A DNA stretch of 64,000 nucleotides from Pleurotus ostreatus/Saccharomyces cerevisiae fusant (taxonomy: Eukaryota > Opisthokonta): positions 19,327-83,326 of the forward strand of contig JAMQCK010000085.1 in assembly GCA_024196135.1 (NCBI GenBank). Reading direction: 5' to 3'. Made by a program: the position numbers and the translations under genes. The number at the start of each line of letters is the position of its first letter. Positions within the stretch are counted from its first letter, which is position 1. This document shows, one piece after another, positions 1 through 11,997 of the stretch. The notes under the pieces are model-generated. The model did not search any database and was not told the DNA's origin. It saw nothing but the letters and a program-made list of their open reading frames with translations.

Positions 1-720
1 TCTGAGGATATTGAATTCGGCGTGCGGAAGTCGGACATCTTGCCATTGTGAAGTATATTCGGCGGTCACAGAAAGGGCATGAGGGTGAGCCACGATCCTC
101 TGGACCAAAGGAAGTCCTCGCATGGCTTTGAAGCAAAGATCGAGGCGCTTCAAGAATACCCGATGCGGGTCTTGGAGATGCGATGCCCCAGGCATCGACA
201 TCTGTGCCCATACGCACGGGTTGTCATGCATGATGTCTGCTCATGCACTTAGTTGGGGTCTGGAGGGGATATATAGACACGCACCACGCCATAGCCTGCA
301 AACCGAGGAAATTTCCAGCGCCGTGAACGAAAAAGGTCCTGAAGAGTACGATGCCCATGGGTAATCTGTTATCTCCTGTATACAGCTCCATTTGAATATC
401 TCCACGAGAAGCTCGACAGGAAGGCGGCGAATGGGTGCAAGGTAGGTGCGGTGTCGGGCTACCACCTCTCGGAGTTCACCCTCCATGCTCTTGAGGATCG
501 CAAGCGCGTTGCTCATCTTCTGTACTTCCTCCTCGAAGACCCGCAGCTGAGCTTTGGCCTGCTTCATCGCCGATCGCGTATGCCTGCGAGACGGTACTTG
601 TCCCGCGCGAAGTTGATGGTCTTCGTATGGTATGGGGGGCGCATGGTGTGTATAAACGACCTCGTGCTGGCAATGCGTGCACGTCAGGACAGACCGCGGA
701 ACTTCCTGAGAGGAGACCAT
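1..720 (-). CDS. F-box protein, paralog 1 (3' part beyond left edge)
   Basis: The start is taken at 720 (MVSSQEV), which aligns with the starts of the two paralogs at 9567 and 11456. Seen: an N-terminal CTHC (CxxC) motif, a helical stretch likely to form a coiled coil, then the F-box segment beginning IRRLPVELLVEIF. A 48-nt GT-AG intron (237-284) splits the codon after WR, at the same place as in both paralogs. The downstream exon reads FLKRLDLCFKAMRGLPLV, matching the LCLRNSRGLPL block of the paralog, and runs off the window at base 1. F-box proteins are substrate-recognition subunits of SCF ubiquitin ligases. The C-terminal leucine-rich part is missing here only because of the window edge. 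The target is unknown. Confidence 0.8.
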
Positions 721-1255
721 GAACGGCGATGTGGGCAATGGCAGGGATCAAGCAGAAATGCCGATCCAGCGTCCTCGCTTCCTGCGTCGGCTTCCCACGT
801 GTTCAATGTGGCGTCCGTGACTCGCGCGGCAACACCCGTCACGGTTCGAAAGCCTGGTTTGAGCCAACGCTGATGACTATCCTCGAAGAAATCACAGAAT
901 TTCCATTTGTTTATTGGCGACCTTAGACAGCGTGTATATGGCTGCGCGTCCCACTCGGCTACGCGAATCAATACTAGGCAAGCTGATGACTATTCCTCTC
1001 ACCGCTGCGCCGCCACTTTCTGCTCAGCGGGTGGGCGCGCCCGAGGACCTACATAGGTTTGCGACGCGCGCTCACGGACTGCTCTGCCGTGCTGAGGTAC
1101 CAACACCACTGCTATTCAGTCTGCCCATTGATCACCGCACGCCACAGCATGATAGAATGTCATGACTCATCACGAGGCCAAGAGGTCGTTCAGCGCGCTG
1201 GGAAGTGCGCTAGTTTCTCTGCTTGTTGCTTCCACTCACCACCGAACCATCCGAC
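721..1255. other. Intergenic region between divergent F-box and NLR genes
   Basis: This 535-bp stretch lies between two genes that start away from each other (F-box at 720 on minus, NLR at 1256 on plus), so it should hold both promoters. I see no convincing coding exon. Short open frames here overlap in several phases and match nothing I recognise. Confidence 0.5.
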
Positions 1256-4179
1256 ATGCGACGGCTGCTAAGTAAAGGCAAAGGGAAGGGGGCCGCGGAT
1301 ACCACAGACGCCAAGCAGCAGATGCTGGCAGGACGAGGTCGACGAAGCCAAGTCGCGATAGATGGCCTCGTGGCACTTCTCGCGTTTGGGAAAGATTCCA
1401 CTGATGGCTTCGGCCTGGCGAAGGGGGTTCTAGGAGGGTTGCTCTATGTGATTGAGACGGCCAGGGTGCGTCGCGTGACCATATATTTTTGAGATGTGAT
1501 TCTGAAGTCGTGCTACAGCTTTTCGACGCAAACAAGCAGGACTGGTCGACCTTCGCATCCTTCCTGAGCGGCCTTCACGACGATGTGGCTAGCGCAACGC
1601 GGCGATTTGATTCAAAGGTCCCACATGACCTCGCAGATGATCTGCGGAAGCTGCAGCAGTGGGTCCCCGCGTTCGTAACCTGACCACATTGCTGATTATA
1701 CCCAGGCCATTATTGCAAGTTGCTATCGAGATGAAGCAGATGTCTTCACGCTCTGGCATGGCCAAGCTACTGCAGACGCGCGAGGATCCTCAGAAGATCG
1801 CGCGCTTCCGAGTGCTCATCGACGCTGCTACCACGAGATTTACGGTCCGTGACTGCGCTTTGAAGACACGAAGATGTACTTACGTTCAACCCCAGGTTGT
1901 GCGACTCGTCAACGTCGAGCGCGTTCTTGGCCATGTCAGCGACCAAATCCATCACGTCGGGCAACAAGTCGGCCAGGTCGGGACCCAGATGAGCAACGTG
2001 GAGCGACAGATAGACGAGATCGCACTATCCATGAGGAGTATAGCCGAGCAGTACGTTCGGGCTGGTCTTCACTTGGCAGTAAACTCACTTCATGACCCGC
2101 AGTAAGCACTCCGGCGCTTCAACGCCATCGACGACGGGCTTCCGAGTGCTCAAGCCCTGCCCGCCTCCAACGCATGCGTACACCGGACGCAAGGACATCC
2201 TGGACAAGATGCACGCCTACTTCGCCCCCGTGAACGGCAAGCGCAAGGTGTTCGTCTTGTACGGTCTAGGAGGCGCCGGCAAGACGCAAGTGGGCTGCAA
2301 GTTCGTCGAGATGAGCCAGTTCGACAGCGAGACACAGCGGTAGGTATGGGGGCTTCGTTAGTTCAAGATCACCTACTGACCGCGACTCAGGTTCTCCGAG
2401 GTCTTCTATCTGGACGCCTCGACGAAGGATACACTCACCGCCGATCTCAAGGCGCTCGCCATCGCTAAAGAAGCCGGCAAGCGCGTCGACGATGCGCTCA
2501 CCTGGCTCGCGCGGCATACCGAAGACTGGTTGCTGTTCTTCAACAACGCGGACGACCCGAAGCTGAATCTGAAGCAGTACTTCCCCGCCTGCTCGCACGG
2601 CAACATCCTCATCACGACGAGAAACCGCGCGCCGCTTGGGCACTCCGCGGCATCCATACCGCATTGCAATGTCGGCGCTATGTCCAAAGCGGACGCGAAA
2701 CTCCTCCTGCTGCAGATGGCGGGCCTCCTGGAAGTTCGCGATGAGGAAAAAAAGAACGCATCTCTGATCGTTTCCGTAAGAGCTCCTCTCAGTCTCTGTC
2801 TCCGCGCTCACGAGTATACACAGGCCCTAGGATACCTTGCTTTGGCGATCGCTCAAGCCGGCGTCTTCATCTTCAAGACCCACTGCACGTTAGCCCGCTA
2901 TTTCTCGATGTACCGCCAACGGCATCACGCCGTACTCGAGTTCTTTAAGGACAGCCTCGATGGATATCAGTACACGGTCTACACTGCATGGATCATCAGC
3001 TTCGACCAGCTGAGACGGCAGAACGCCGATGCCGCGGCCGTCCTCCAGATGTGCGCCTTCTTCCACCACGACAACGTCTCCCGCGCGATGTTCCGCAATG
3101 CCGTCGAGAACCTCCTTGGCCCGGGGAGCGATCACGTCCTGATGGAGGAGACCGCGACGAACACGAAGGCGCTGGCGGCTGCGAAGACCTTCCTCGCCGC
3201 CTTCGCCGACGAGAACTCCGCATGGGACGACCTCAAGTTCCTCCGCCTGCTCGCCGACATTCAATCTTACTCTCTCATACAGTACGACCGCAATACGGAA
3301 ACCTTCTCCATTCACCCGCTTGTACACAAGTGGTGTCTGACGACGATTTCCGACCCTTCGACATCCAGGTTGGCGGCAGCCTTCGTGATAGGACGATCCA
3401 TTCACTGGAGGTATAGTACCGAAGACTACACCTACCGACGCCTTCTCCTCCCGCATCTCGATGCTATTTCGCAGAACACCGCCGCACTCGACCCTTCCGT
3501 CGGTCTAGAGATTGCCTTGGCGTACTACGAATCCGGACGAAACGAGGAATGCGAGCGCCTGGTCAAATTCGTCGTCGACGCGCAGGCGCGTATATTCGGC
3601 GAGTACGCCCTCGACACGCTCAAGACCCTCGCAAAGCTCGCTAGCGTATACGCGCAGCAGGGCCGCTGGAGCGAGGCGCAGGCCATCGACGAGACCGTCC
3701 TCAGCGTACGCCGGCGCGAGCTCGGCGACACGCACCCCCACACGCTCGTCGCGATGAACAACCTCGGCATCACCTACCGCGAGCAGCACCGCTGGCGCGA
3801 AGCCGAGGAGCTCTTCCTCGAAGTCCGCGATACGCGCGAGCGCCTCCTCGGGCGAGATCACGCCGACACCCTGCGCGTCCAGTCGAACCTGGCGGAGACT
3901 TACCGGTGGCAGGGGAGAGATAAGGCGGCGGAGGAGTTGGAGCTGGATGTGATAGCGGCGCGGACGCGCACGCTGGGCGAGGAACACCCGGACACATTGA
4001 CCGCGATGGGTCGACTTGCGGCTTCGTACATGCAGCAGGGGCGGCAGAAAGACGCGGAGGAGCTGGAGAAGCGGGTCTTCGATATATACCAGCGCACGAC
4101 AGGAGAACGACCGCAATCGCTGGATGCGATGCCCAGCCCCGGATTGGAGAGGAGTATATGGCTTTCTTGGTCTGACTAA
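1256..4179 (+). CDS. NLR-type STAND protein: fungal N-terminal domain, NB-ARC, TPR repeats
   Basis: Seven exons: 1256-1465, 1519-1658, 1706-1844, 1896-2050, 2103-2339, 2391-2775 and 2824-4179 (873 aa, in frame throughout). Residues 1 to about 214 form a helical N-terminal domain of the kind found on basidiomycete NLRs. The NB-ARC follows: P-loop GLGGAGKTQ at 269-277, Walker-B-like WLLFFNNADD at 340-349, sensor-like ILITTRNR near 366-373, and LGYLALAIAQAG at about 424-435. From about residue 674 to the end there are roughly four 42-residue TPR units with the HPxTL signature of TPR_10/TPR_12. Proteins of this plan are ATP-dependent signalling switches, some of which act in fungal non-self recognition and cell death. 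That role here is inferred from architecture. The N-terminal domain has no enzymatic motif I can name. Confidence 0.88.
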
Positions 4180-4369
4180 TGGACCACATTTCCCTAATGC
4201 CTCAACGATACCTTGATGACACCATTTATCCAGGCCTGCTCTCACGGACTTTGTAGCCATAGTACAGTAGTCAACATCAACCCTTTATTGGTACAAGCCC
4301 CATCTCGTTACAGTCATGAAATATACATATCCATTTAATCAGAACGAGCACCCCGAACCTACTGATCCT

Positions 4370-5603
4370 CTAGCACTGCGTGTTCTGGTACACCTGGGTC
4401 GAGAAGCAGTTGTAGTTGTCCGCGTTGAGGACAGACTGCGAGTCTGAGGATGCCGGATCAGCATGGGCCAGATGAACCTCAACGAGCAACATACCGGAGA
4501 GCGCCTGATCAGCCGAGCAGCCGTACGTGATGTCGTCCGTGTCCGCCACGGCATGCGTCAGCTCATGGAGGGTCGTGCCACCGCGAATGTTGCGTGCAGC
4601 AACAGTGGTGCCGGTGCAGAGGTTCTCGGAGGGCTCCTCGTCGTAGAAAATATCGCAGTAGTAGACTGCAACATTGTCAGCAGCAGTAAAGGTCAAATCA
4701 AGTGAGACTTACTGTCCGTGGTGGCGATGACGGTGTACGCGATGACATTGCCGTCGCAGACACCGTACGGGTCCGAGCAGTTGAGCGTGCGCGACGAGTC
4801 GCTCTCGGACGCGACGGCCGAGAACTTGCTCGACACGGTCGACGTCGAACTCCCGCCGTAGTACGCCGTGAAGAGCGAGTCCGCGCCGTTGCTGCTGATG
4901 TAGCTCGCCGCAAGGGACGCAAGCTCTTTGCCTTCCGAGTAGGAGGCAGAGATGAACGACGCGAGCGACGAGTCAGAGCAGGACACGGTCGCGCGCTTCA
5001 CCTCCATCGACCGCTTGGCGACGTCGTCGAGGGCAATCGTGACAGTGTTGGCGGACGACTCGACCTTCTCGGAAATGACGTCGTTGGCGGCACCGACCTT
5101 GAACTCGGTCTTGGGCTCAAAGGTGAACGAGCCGGCGCCAGCGGAGGCGAAGTCGTAGAGGGTAGCGACTGTCACGGCCATCAGCAAGAGGCAGAGGGCA
5201 TTGTATCTTCTGCTTACGGCTGTGCTCCACGGTGACCGACTCGCCGGACTTGATGGTCGTGTACGCGTTGTCGTTGAGCTCGATCGCGACCTTCACGCCC
5301 GAGAAGTCAACGGTGGCGCCGTCCTTCTTAACGACGAAGGAGCGCGTCGGGAGCTGGTCCAGGACAGTACCGTACTGCAGGGGTGTCAGCATCGTATAGA
5401 ATGACTGAAAGCCCGACGCTCACCTTCAGGATCTTCACGTCCTCCGAGTTGGTGTTCGTGACCGTCGTCGTGAGCTTCAGATCATCGAGGGACGAAACGT
5501 TCTCAGGCGCCTTCACGTCGACAGTGAGACCATCGAAGCGTTTGAGCGGGCCTGCGAGCGCCGAGCCGGCGAGAGCCAGAGCGACGAATGAGGGGGCGAA
5601 CAT
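4370..5603 (-). CDS. Secreted M35 (deuterolysin / peptidyl-Lys type) metalloendopeptidase
   Basis: Five exons (high to low): 5424-5603, 5218-5374, 4713-5168, 4495-4665 and 4370-4443 (345 aa). The first ~19 residues (MFAPSFVALALAGSALAGP) are a signal peptide. A prodomain of about 170 residues follows, then the catalytic domain. The zinc motif HELTH lies at 298-302 within GGTTLHELTHAVADTDD, and an Asp in the downstream DTDDITYG supplies the third ligand, as in aspzincins. The paired cysteines and the C-terminal NADNYNCF match the family, so the protein appears complete and active. It is predicted to act extracellularly in protein degradation. The gene ends tail-to-tail with the NLR, 190 bp away. 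Its last intron is 51 nt and in frame, so its exact ends are the least certain. Confidence 0.92.
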
Positions 5604-7917
5604 CTTTCTCGAGTGTTGGAGGAGTTGTGGGAGATCCAGCGACCTTGGTCTTTCCCTTGCTGCATCGACGCGTCTTTTGTAACCCCCTCGTATCTGGCCG
5701 GGCCGCTGTGGCAATGAGCGAGTATGGGGGGCATGTGCACAGAGAATAGAGGGAGCGGGAGATAGAAGCAGAGGTGGGCGGACGTGACGTCGCTCATGCA
5801 AGCCGTAGCGACGCGAGAAGTTCAGAATTGAGTCGATCGCCGCAGTTGTACCTGCCCGCAGCTTGCACTCTCTTCTGTGTTCGGATTCTCAGGCTGTGTT
5901 GGCGGGCGACCCCAAATGGAATACGGACCCAAGGCGGGCGATGGAAGGCAGGTCATGTTGCTCTTGAACAGCTTCACCGGTTGGGTGTCCTGATAGAAAG
6001 CTGCATGTGTTCAGTGTATACGAGCTGGGGTAGCTAGAAGCACACATAAATCACACGATTGACACACCTTGATAGGCGATGACGAGAGCGGTCTGCGACG
6101 AAGACCAACTTCTGCGTCGTCGAGATGCTACCGTCTTTGCATTGTGGATCGCCTGACGCCAAGCTGATATTGCCAGTACCGGGATTGAGGCTTCCTGTTA
6201 TCGAACTTGTGTTATGCAGGTGCGTGGATAGCGCAGCCCCGACGTACTCATGGCAATGGCAGGAACGAAAGCGAGCCCACGGTGCTACCCCGGGCCAGAC
6301 ACCTTGCGAGAAGGACAGCAGATAGACATACATCTGACTTGCGGAGTCGTTGTCAAAAGACGCGCTGCTTGTTTAGCGCAGGCTCGGATAGAAGTCGGCC
6401 GGAGTTGAAGTTGATGGCCATCCCGTCGAGTGCACTGTGCCCGCTATGACGGGTACGTTCCGTGACCTCAATAGCAGAATGCAGTCGATTGAGATTACAA
6501 TGGATGAGCGCGAGGAGGCCGCGCAGGACCGCATACATATCGCATGGCCTCCTCTGCGATGGGTCGGACCCTGCGATGCCAAGACAGCTATCTGGGAAAC
6601 TACAGCGTCAGCATGCGCATGGACGTCAGCTGGCGAAGACACGGTCCGCATACCTCTGGCGTAAAGCCTAGCGCTCAGATCCCAAAGGAGATATCGACTA
6701 AATGAAAGAAGAGCGCGCCTGTGCGTCTTCAGTATTCACCTCAACTGCCGACAGGTCTGCCGCACTTGCGGTCACCACCTTCGCATGGAACAGGGTCAGC
6801 CGATGCCCTCTGCATCGTCCGTCTGACTATTCGGTCTGCCGGCAAGGGCCGGGTGAACATCTACCGCTGCTAACAGCGTATTGTCTTAGGTGAACACGAT
6901 GGTAAGAAGGGAGCTGAGATGCAGCGCGACCCTCATAGATGCTGGCGGTATGCTGGAAGGAAGCTGATATCAGAATGCGGATGTCAACTCGCTTCCATGT
7001 TGGCTGTGGGCTCTTGCCAAACCACTTTTGCCGCTGAGCGGCAGGTGAACTTTTGGGAAGTACACGGTTATGAGGACTCCCGCAGCAACAGACGGTGCAT
7101 GGCTTCGCCAACTAATCACGATTTCCGGAATTGGAGGCGCAGGTAGCCAATCTTCTCGATGCCATCCGAGGTCGGTCTGCAGTGTGCCGGCTGACTTAGG
7201 GACGGAGCTTAGGGACGGAGTAGAGGGTGTAAATTGAGCGCGGGATGTAGGCGGAATGGTGGCAAAGCAGGTCAATGAGCAGCTCGTGGGATGTCCTGGA
7301 TCAGCTATAGGGTATATGAGCGACCGCGTCAGAGACAGACAGTGTTACCACGCACCGCAATCCCCATTGCACTCCGGCTGACGCCAGTGTGCGCGATCGT
7401 AGCGGTCTCGATGCGTCTACTAGCACTTATTAGCTCCTAGATATCGTCCCGAGTCTATTCATCCTTGGTCCTCGTATGTAGACGCGCTCGTATATGCCAA
7501 CTTCCGAATGTGGTAGCCAACGGTGCGGACTTCGATTGCCAGCAAGTGTCGCGCTAAACGCAGATGAATGAAAGGCTGGTGGTTGTTGATTCATTTGACA
7601 AGCATGACAAAGTTCAGGAAGCCAGGATCCTTTTGCGCAGTTCAGCGGAACAAAACGTTGAATTGATGATGACGGTCAGGAACAAAGAACAAAGAGTACC
7701 ATATGTGGTAGTACGTGTACGGAATCTGCCAGTCGATGCTGATTTTCCAGCGGAAGTCAAGAAAGAAGTACACTATCTCAGGAAGAGTGAAAGAAACAGA
7801 GATATATGATACGATTTGTGTATAAGGGCCCTAGTCCGACTCGGAAGACGCAGAATCTCGACGCATCGCTCTGATAGATCTTTCAGTTTGCTTGTCTCGT
7901 TATCATGTCCACCGTAC
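5604..7917. other. 2.3-kb stretch with no supported gene
   Basis: Only short open frames occur, on both strands, none with a recognisable motif or a convincing splice chain. The promoter of the M35 protease must lie at the left end, just above 5603. An AT-richer open frame at 7564-7809 is listed separately. Confidence 0.4.
7564..7809 (+). CDS. Doubtful small ORF, 81 aa, AT-richer than its neighbours
   Basis: An uninterrupted frame from ATG 7564 to TGA encodes a charged Val/Glu/Arg-rich peptide (starts MNERLVVVDSFDKHDK). Its base use is clearly more AT-rich than the window's genes. I see no domain, signal peptide or splice partners. It could be a relic of a transferred or mobile sequence, or chance. 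It is listed only because it is open in an otherwise empty region. Confidence 0.2.
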   Translation: MNERLVVVDSFDKHDKVQEARILLRSSAEQNVELMMTVRNKEQRVPYVVVRVRNLPVDADFPAEVKKEVHYLRKSERNRDI

Positions 7918-9567
7918 TCACAATTCCTTTTCTCGTTTGTCCCAAATTCGGGCCAGATAGTGGTAGCCTTTGCGGACTGTTACTCTGGGCTCCGTCTCCT
8001 CCTCCAGACGCTGAACCATGTCGACCTCGCCGCCATCGAAGTAATCAAGGTCTGTCACATCCTCGATGGATAACACGACACCCTTCAGCGGCCGGCGGGC
8101 CTCACGGCGGGCGTCCAACAGGCGTAGAATGCCGTCTCCGCGATAGCGACCGGGCCCGCCGATGTCGAGGTACTCCAGGTCCTTCAACGCTGCTGGAGCG
8201 TGCTCGGCCATGGTGGCGAGCACCGCAAAGTCGCCATCGGAGAGCGGCATATCCTCCCGCACGCGAAGCGTAAGCGCGCGCAGCCCCTCGAATGACGAGG
8301 ACACTACTGCCCGTTCGCTCGCTGGTACTCCGCAGAGCTGCAGGCGGTCGAGTCGGCACTTTGAGCGCGCCAGGAAATGGGATAGATGGGTACCAGAGTG
8401 CGCCTCCGGCCCGGCGACTTTGTCGGGCCAAGTCAAGGAAAGATCCAGCAAGCAAGGAGCGTCCAAGAAATCGAGCATCCGGCAGCCTCCCAACGACGAG
8501 AACGTGACCTGCGCGGTGTGAAGCTCCGCAAGCCTCGTATGCGATAGGAAGGAGGTGTCGTGGGCGATCATCTCGGATAGATTGAGTATCATCGACTCCA
8601 GTCTCGTGCATCCTGCTAAGGCCCTAAGTGCGTAGTCCCAGGCGCAGGTCAGGTGTATATGCACGAGTTGATGCCATGGCAGGTTCGGCAACTCCGTGAC
8701 AGACTCTCGTTTGACAGAGAGCTTGACGCACTCCAGGGCCGGCGCGCGGCACTCGAAAACCCGATGGACATCTCCCCTGACAAGGTAGAGGGCCTCGCTC
8801 TCGATGTACTGCAGTCGAGACAGTGGTCGATCGCCGAGCCGCTCGCACAGAGATTTGGAGTCACTGTGGAGGTAAGGACTGACTTCGAGCGCCGTCCATT
8901 GGTCGGAAAAGTCTTTCATAACGTTGAAGATCCGAAGAGAGTGTCTGTCGTCCGAGAACTTGACCGGATCGCGCAGGGGTAGACCTCTAGAGTTGCGCAG
9001 GCACAGACACATCCACCTACACTCCTGCGCGTCGACATAGACCTGGTTATATCGCAGGTCACTCCATATCCGCGGGCAGTTGTATATGATATCTGTGTAT
9101 TGCGTTTCGTCAGAACCAAGGCTTGCGCAGCAAGAGGTGTACATACCACGCCATTGCTTGCAAATCATGCCAATCTTGACGGGTGTGCAGTTATAGGTAC
9201 CAGCAGCCGCGTCGCAGCAGCTATACGCAAATATCTCGGATAGTATCTCGTTAGGGAGTCGACGAATGGGAGCAATATAAGCGCGTTGCCTATCCTGGAG
9301 CTCTTCCAGCGCTATCTGCTTGTACTTGAGCACCACGACGATGTGCTCAAGGTACATTAGCTCGTATACGATGGTATCCATCATCCTTTCCGTCTCGTCG
9401 ATAGACGCTTTGACGCTGCTGATCTCCGCCGCAGATGGTACAAGTCCGGCACGGAGGGCAGGATCTTCGTAAGGTTCGGGAGGACAATTGAACTCGATGT
9501 CGATCTCATGCTCGCAATGCTGGCATATTTCGAAGGACTCCTTGACGCGCCGAAATTGTTCTATCAT
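7918..9567 (-). CDS. F-box protein, paralog 2
   Basis: Two exons, 9147-9567 and 7918-9092, joined across a 54-nt intron after WR (531 aa). An in-frame ATG at 9576 is an alternative start, but 9567 matches paralog 3 and gives the same 421-nt first exon. Order: N-terminal CQHC (CxxC), a long predicted coiled coil, F-box IRRLPNEILSEIF, then about 350 residues of irregular leucine-rich sequence with the blocks LCLRNSRGLPLRDP and LEYLDIGGPGRYRG shared with paralog 3. Inferred role: substrate adaptor of an SCF ubiquitin ligase, substrate unknown. It belongs to a same-strand trio with genes at 1-720 and 9837-11456, a family that expands by tandem duplication in mushrooms. Confidence 0.85.
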   Translation of the reverse strand: MIEQFRRVKESFEICQHCEHEIDIEFNCPPEPYEDPALRAGLVPSAAEISSVKASIDETERMMDTIVYELMYLEHIVVVLKYKQIALEELQDRQRAYIAPIRRLPNEILSEIFAYSCCDAAAGTYNCTPVKIGMICKQWRGMYTSCCASLGSDETQYTDIIYNCPRIWSDLRYNQVYVDAQECRWMCLCLRNSRGLPLRDPVKFSDDRHSLRIFNVMKDFSDQWTALEVSPYLHSDSKSLCERLGDRPLSRLQYIESEALYLVRGDVHRVFECRAPALECVKLSVKRESVTELPNLPWHQLVHIHLTCAWDYALRALAGCTRLESMILNLSEMIAHDTSFLSHTRLAELHTAQVTFSSLGGCRMLDFLDAPCLLDLSLTWPDKVAGPEAHSGTHLSHFLARSKCRLDRLQLCGVPASERAVVSSSFEGLRALTLRVREDMPLSDGDFAVLATMAEHAPAALKDLEYLDIGGPGRYRGDGILRLLDARREARRPLKGVVLSIEDVTDLDYFDGGEVDMVQRLEEETEPRVTVRKGYHYLARIWDKREKEL

Positions 9568-9836
9568 GGTGGTCACGGGAGCAGAGACAAGGGGCGCCTT
9601 GCGAAGTCGGTGTTCAGGTCAAGACGCGACGCGTGTGTTTGTAACTGTTTCCGCCGCGGCAATGGCCGACTCTCGTCAGTCACGGCGCGTGATGAACTGT
9701 TCAAGTTCGACTTCTCAGATGGTTTGAAACCTATTCCTTACTATTGCTGTATCAAGCGCTCAGAAGCAAGCCAGCTATGGTCTGCACCCATTCAGATCGA
9801 ACACTTGATTTCTGATCAAATGCGCACGAATGACCA

Positions 9837-11456
9837 TTACCAACGCCATGCGTATTCTACCTTTCCCCAGACCTCGATTCCAGGACCCATCTTCTCAATA
9901 GCATCGGCTGTTTCTACAGTACCGAAGTAGTCCAAGTCCGCGCGCTTGATGTCGATGCGAGCTCTCTTTAGGGGCCTTCCAGCCGCTCGACGGGCCTCAA
10001 TCATCTCCATGACCACTTCCCCGCGAAAGCGTCCCGGCCCGCCAATGTCCAGCTCCTCCAAGTCGACCAATATTGTCGGAGAGCCGGACGGACCGGTTAC
10101 GGCGAGCAAGACGAAGTCGTCGTCGGTGAGGGGTACGTCTTCGCGGACGTCAAGGGCGAGAGAACGCAGCCCGGGATACGACGTGAAGATGAATTGTCGT
10201 TCGCTGGCAGGTGCGCCGTGGAGCTTCAGCTCGTTTAGGCGACATGCCGAGCGCCCCACCAGGCGCGATACATGACACCCTCTGTACTCTCCCGCGCCGT
10301 CGCCTTTCTCCGGCCAACGCAGCTCGAGGGCGGTCAAGCCCGGAGCGGTCAGGAAGTCCAGCATCCGCGTATCCTCGAGGCCGGCGAAACGGATGATCAG
10401 CGCGCTCAGGCCACGCATTGTCATGTGCGGGATATTGGCGGTGGGGTTTGGGCGGGCGGGCGGCAGGATGACCTTGAGCGTGAGCGTCGGCAGGTTCGTG
10501 CAGCGCGCGAGTACGGTTAGGGCGTAGTCCCAGGTGCACTCCAGGTGGAGTTCATCGAGCTGTGCCCATGGTAGATTCGGCAGCTCCGATGTGAAATCCA
10601 GGGTGTTCATGAGCTTGACGCATCGCAACGCAGGCGCGCGGCGCTCGAATACCTTATGCACATCCCCCATGAGTAGGTGCGAAGCCTCGCCTTCGAGGGA
10701 TTGCAGATGCGTCAGAGGTTGGTCCCCGAGAGTACCGCAGAGCGAGTCTCCGAAGGTGGAATGGAAGGTGCTCATTGTCAAGGAGGTGAGCTGGGCGGAG
10801 TATTTCCGGACGATCTCGAAGGTGGCGATCCCGCCTGGACAATCTGAAAACTTGATAGGATGCCGGAGGGGCAATCCCTTCGAATTTCGCAGACAGAGGT
10901 CCAGAATCCTCTTCTCCTTCGCGGTGGTATCACCGTAGAGATCATATTCAAGTTGGCTCCAGAGCGTTGGCAGGTTATGAATGGTATCTAAAGCGCGGTT
11001 CAGAATCCAGACATACAATCATACGTCCGACATACCTCGCCACGACTTGCATACTTGACTGATATCCACGGGCATGCAGCGCCAGCCGCCAACCTCCTCT
11101 CCGAGACAAGCCCACATAAATATCTCTGACAGAACTTCACTTGGAAGGCGTCGGATGGGCGCGATATGTGCGCGCTGCACATCGAGCATTGTCTCCAGAT
11201 ACAGCTGAACATCCTCGAGTGACGCCACCACGCTCCTGTAGTGCTCGAGCTCTTCGTTCACGTCCTGCAAGAGCCCGTTCGTCTCGACCATCGTTGCCTT
11301 GATGCTCCGCGTCTCTGCCTCGGAAGCGGCGATACCAGCGCGGAGCGGACCGTCATAACGCGGCAGAGGAGGGAGGACGAGGTCAATCGTGAAAACACAG
11401 CCACAGTTGGTGCACAGGTCGACGGTATGCTCCACGCGCTCGAAGCACTCAATCAT
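9837..11456 (-). CDS. F-box protein, paralog 3
   Basis: Two exons, 11036-11456 and 9837-10987 (48-nt intron 10988-11035; 523 aa). It starts MIECFERVEHTVDLCTNC, aligned residue for residue with paralog 2. The CxxC motif, coiled coil and F-box (IRRLPSEVLSEIF) are followed by leucine-rich sequence including LCLRNSKGLPLRHP and LEELDIGGPGRFRG. The first exon has exactly the same length as in paralog 2 and the intron sits at the same codon, so the two are duplicates. The 345 bp upstream contain a TATA-like box (11750-11756), but that box faces the other way. The LTR element begins at 11802. Confidence 0.85.
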
Positions 11457-11749
11457 GGCGAGGAGGTGTCCCGGGATGCAGCAGAGACTCGGTAGCGGCC
11501 GAAAGCAAGCCGCGCCGGGTGTTTCCGTGGATCTGTTTTTCGGTGTTTGTGGCGCAAGGTGTCCTCTCACGACTCGATCCGGCTCCTTCTCCAGGTAACT
11601 CATCTTCGCGGAAGGGCAACGTCTCGGCGATCTGAGTCTATGACCACTGTCCACCTTCAAGACATGCTTGCCGCGAGGGACTATCTTGGGTTTCAGGGAT
11701 AGACAATCAAGTTCAAGACTCAAGTCTCAATTATAGCTTCTCTTCTCCG

Positions 11750-11756
11750 TATAAAG
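11750..11756 (+). promoter_or_regulatory. TATA-like box upstream of the LTR insertion
   Basis: TATAAAG on plus, 45 bp before the left target-site duplication. If the retroelement were absent, it would sit about 80 bp before the ATG at 13513, a normal spacing for a core promoter. Confidence 0.4.
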
Positions 11757-11796
11757 CGCGGATCCTCTGACTCGCGCTACACATCTGCCCTCACCA

Positions 11797-11801
11797 CGAC
11801 G
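11797..11801. repeat. Left target-site duplication of the LTR element
   Basis: CGACG immediately precedes the left LTR and is repeated exactly at 13483-13487 after the right LTR, the 5-bp duplication typical of LTR-retrotransposon integrase. Confidence 0.88.
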
Positions 11802-11997
11802 TGTTAGAATTGACGGGGTCGCGTTCGGGGAGGTGCGAGGACAATAGAATTGGCCGCGTTTACACGTCGGGCGTACGCGAGTGCAAACGGTAGAGAAGTA
11901 CAAAATAATGGGCGTGCTACGATAACCGTGACTCGGCGATTGCCGTACATGTCACGCCGAGCCTCGGCAGCTCGACAATATCTACGATATTCTGACA
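11802..11997 (-). repeat. 3' LTR (196 bp)
   Basis: In element orientation it begins TGTCAGAATATCG and ends AATTCTAACA. By eye it is identical to 13287-13482. The short palindromic tips TGT...ACA are typical of LTRs. Confidence 0.92.
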
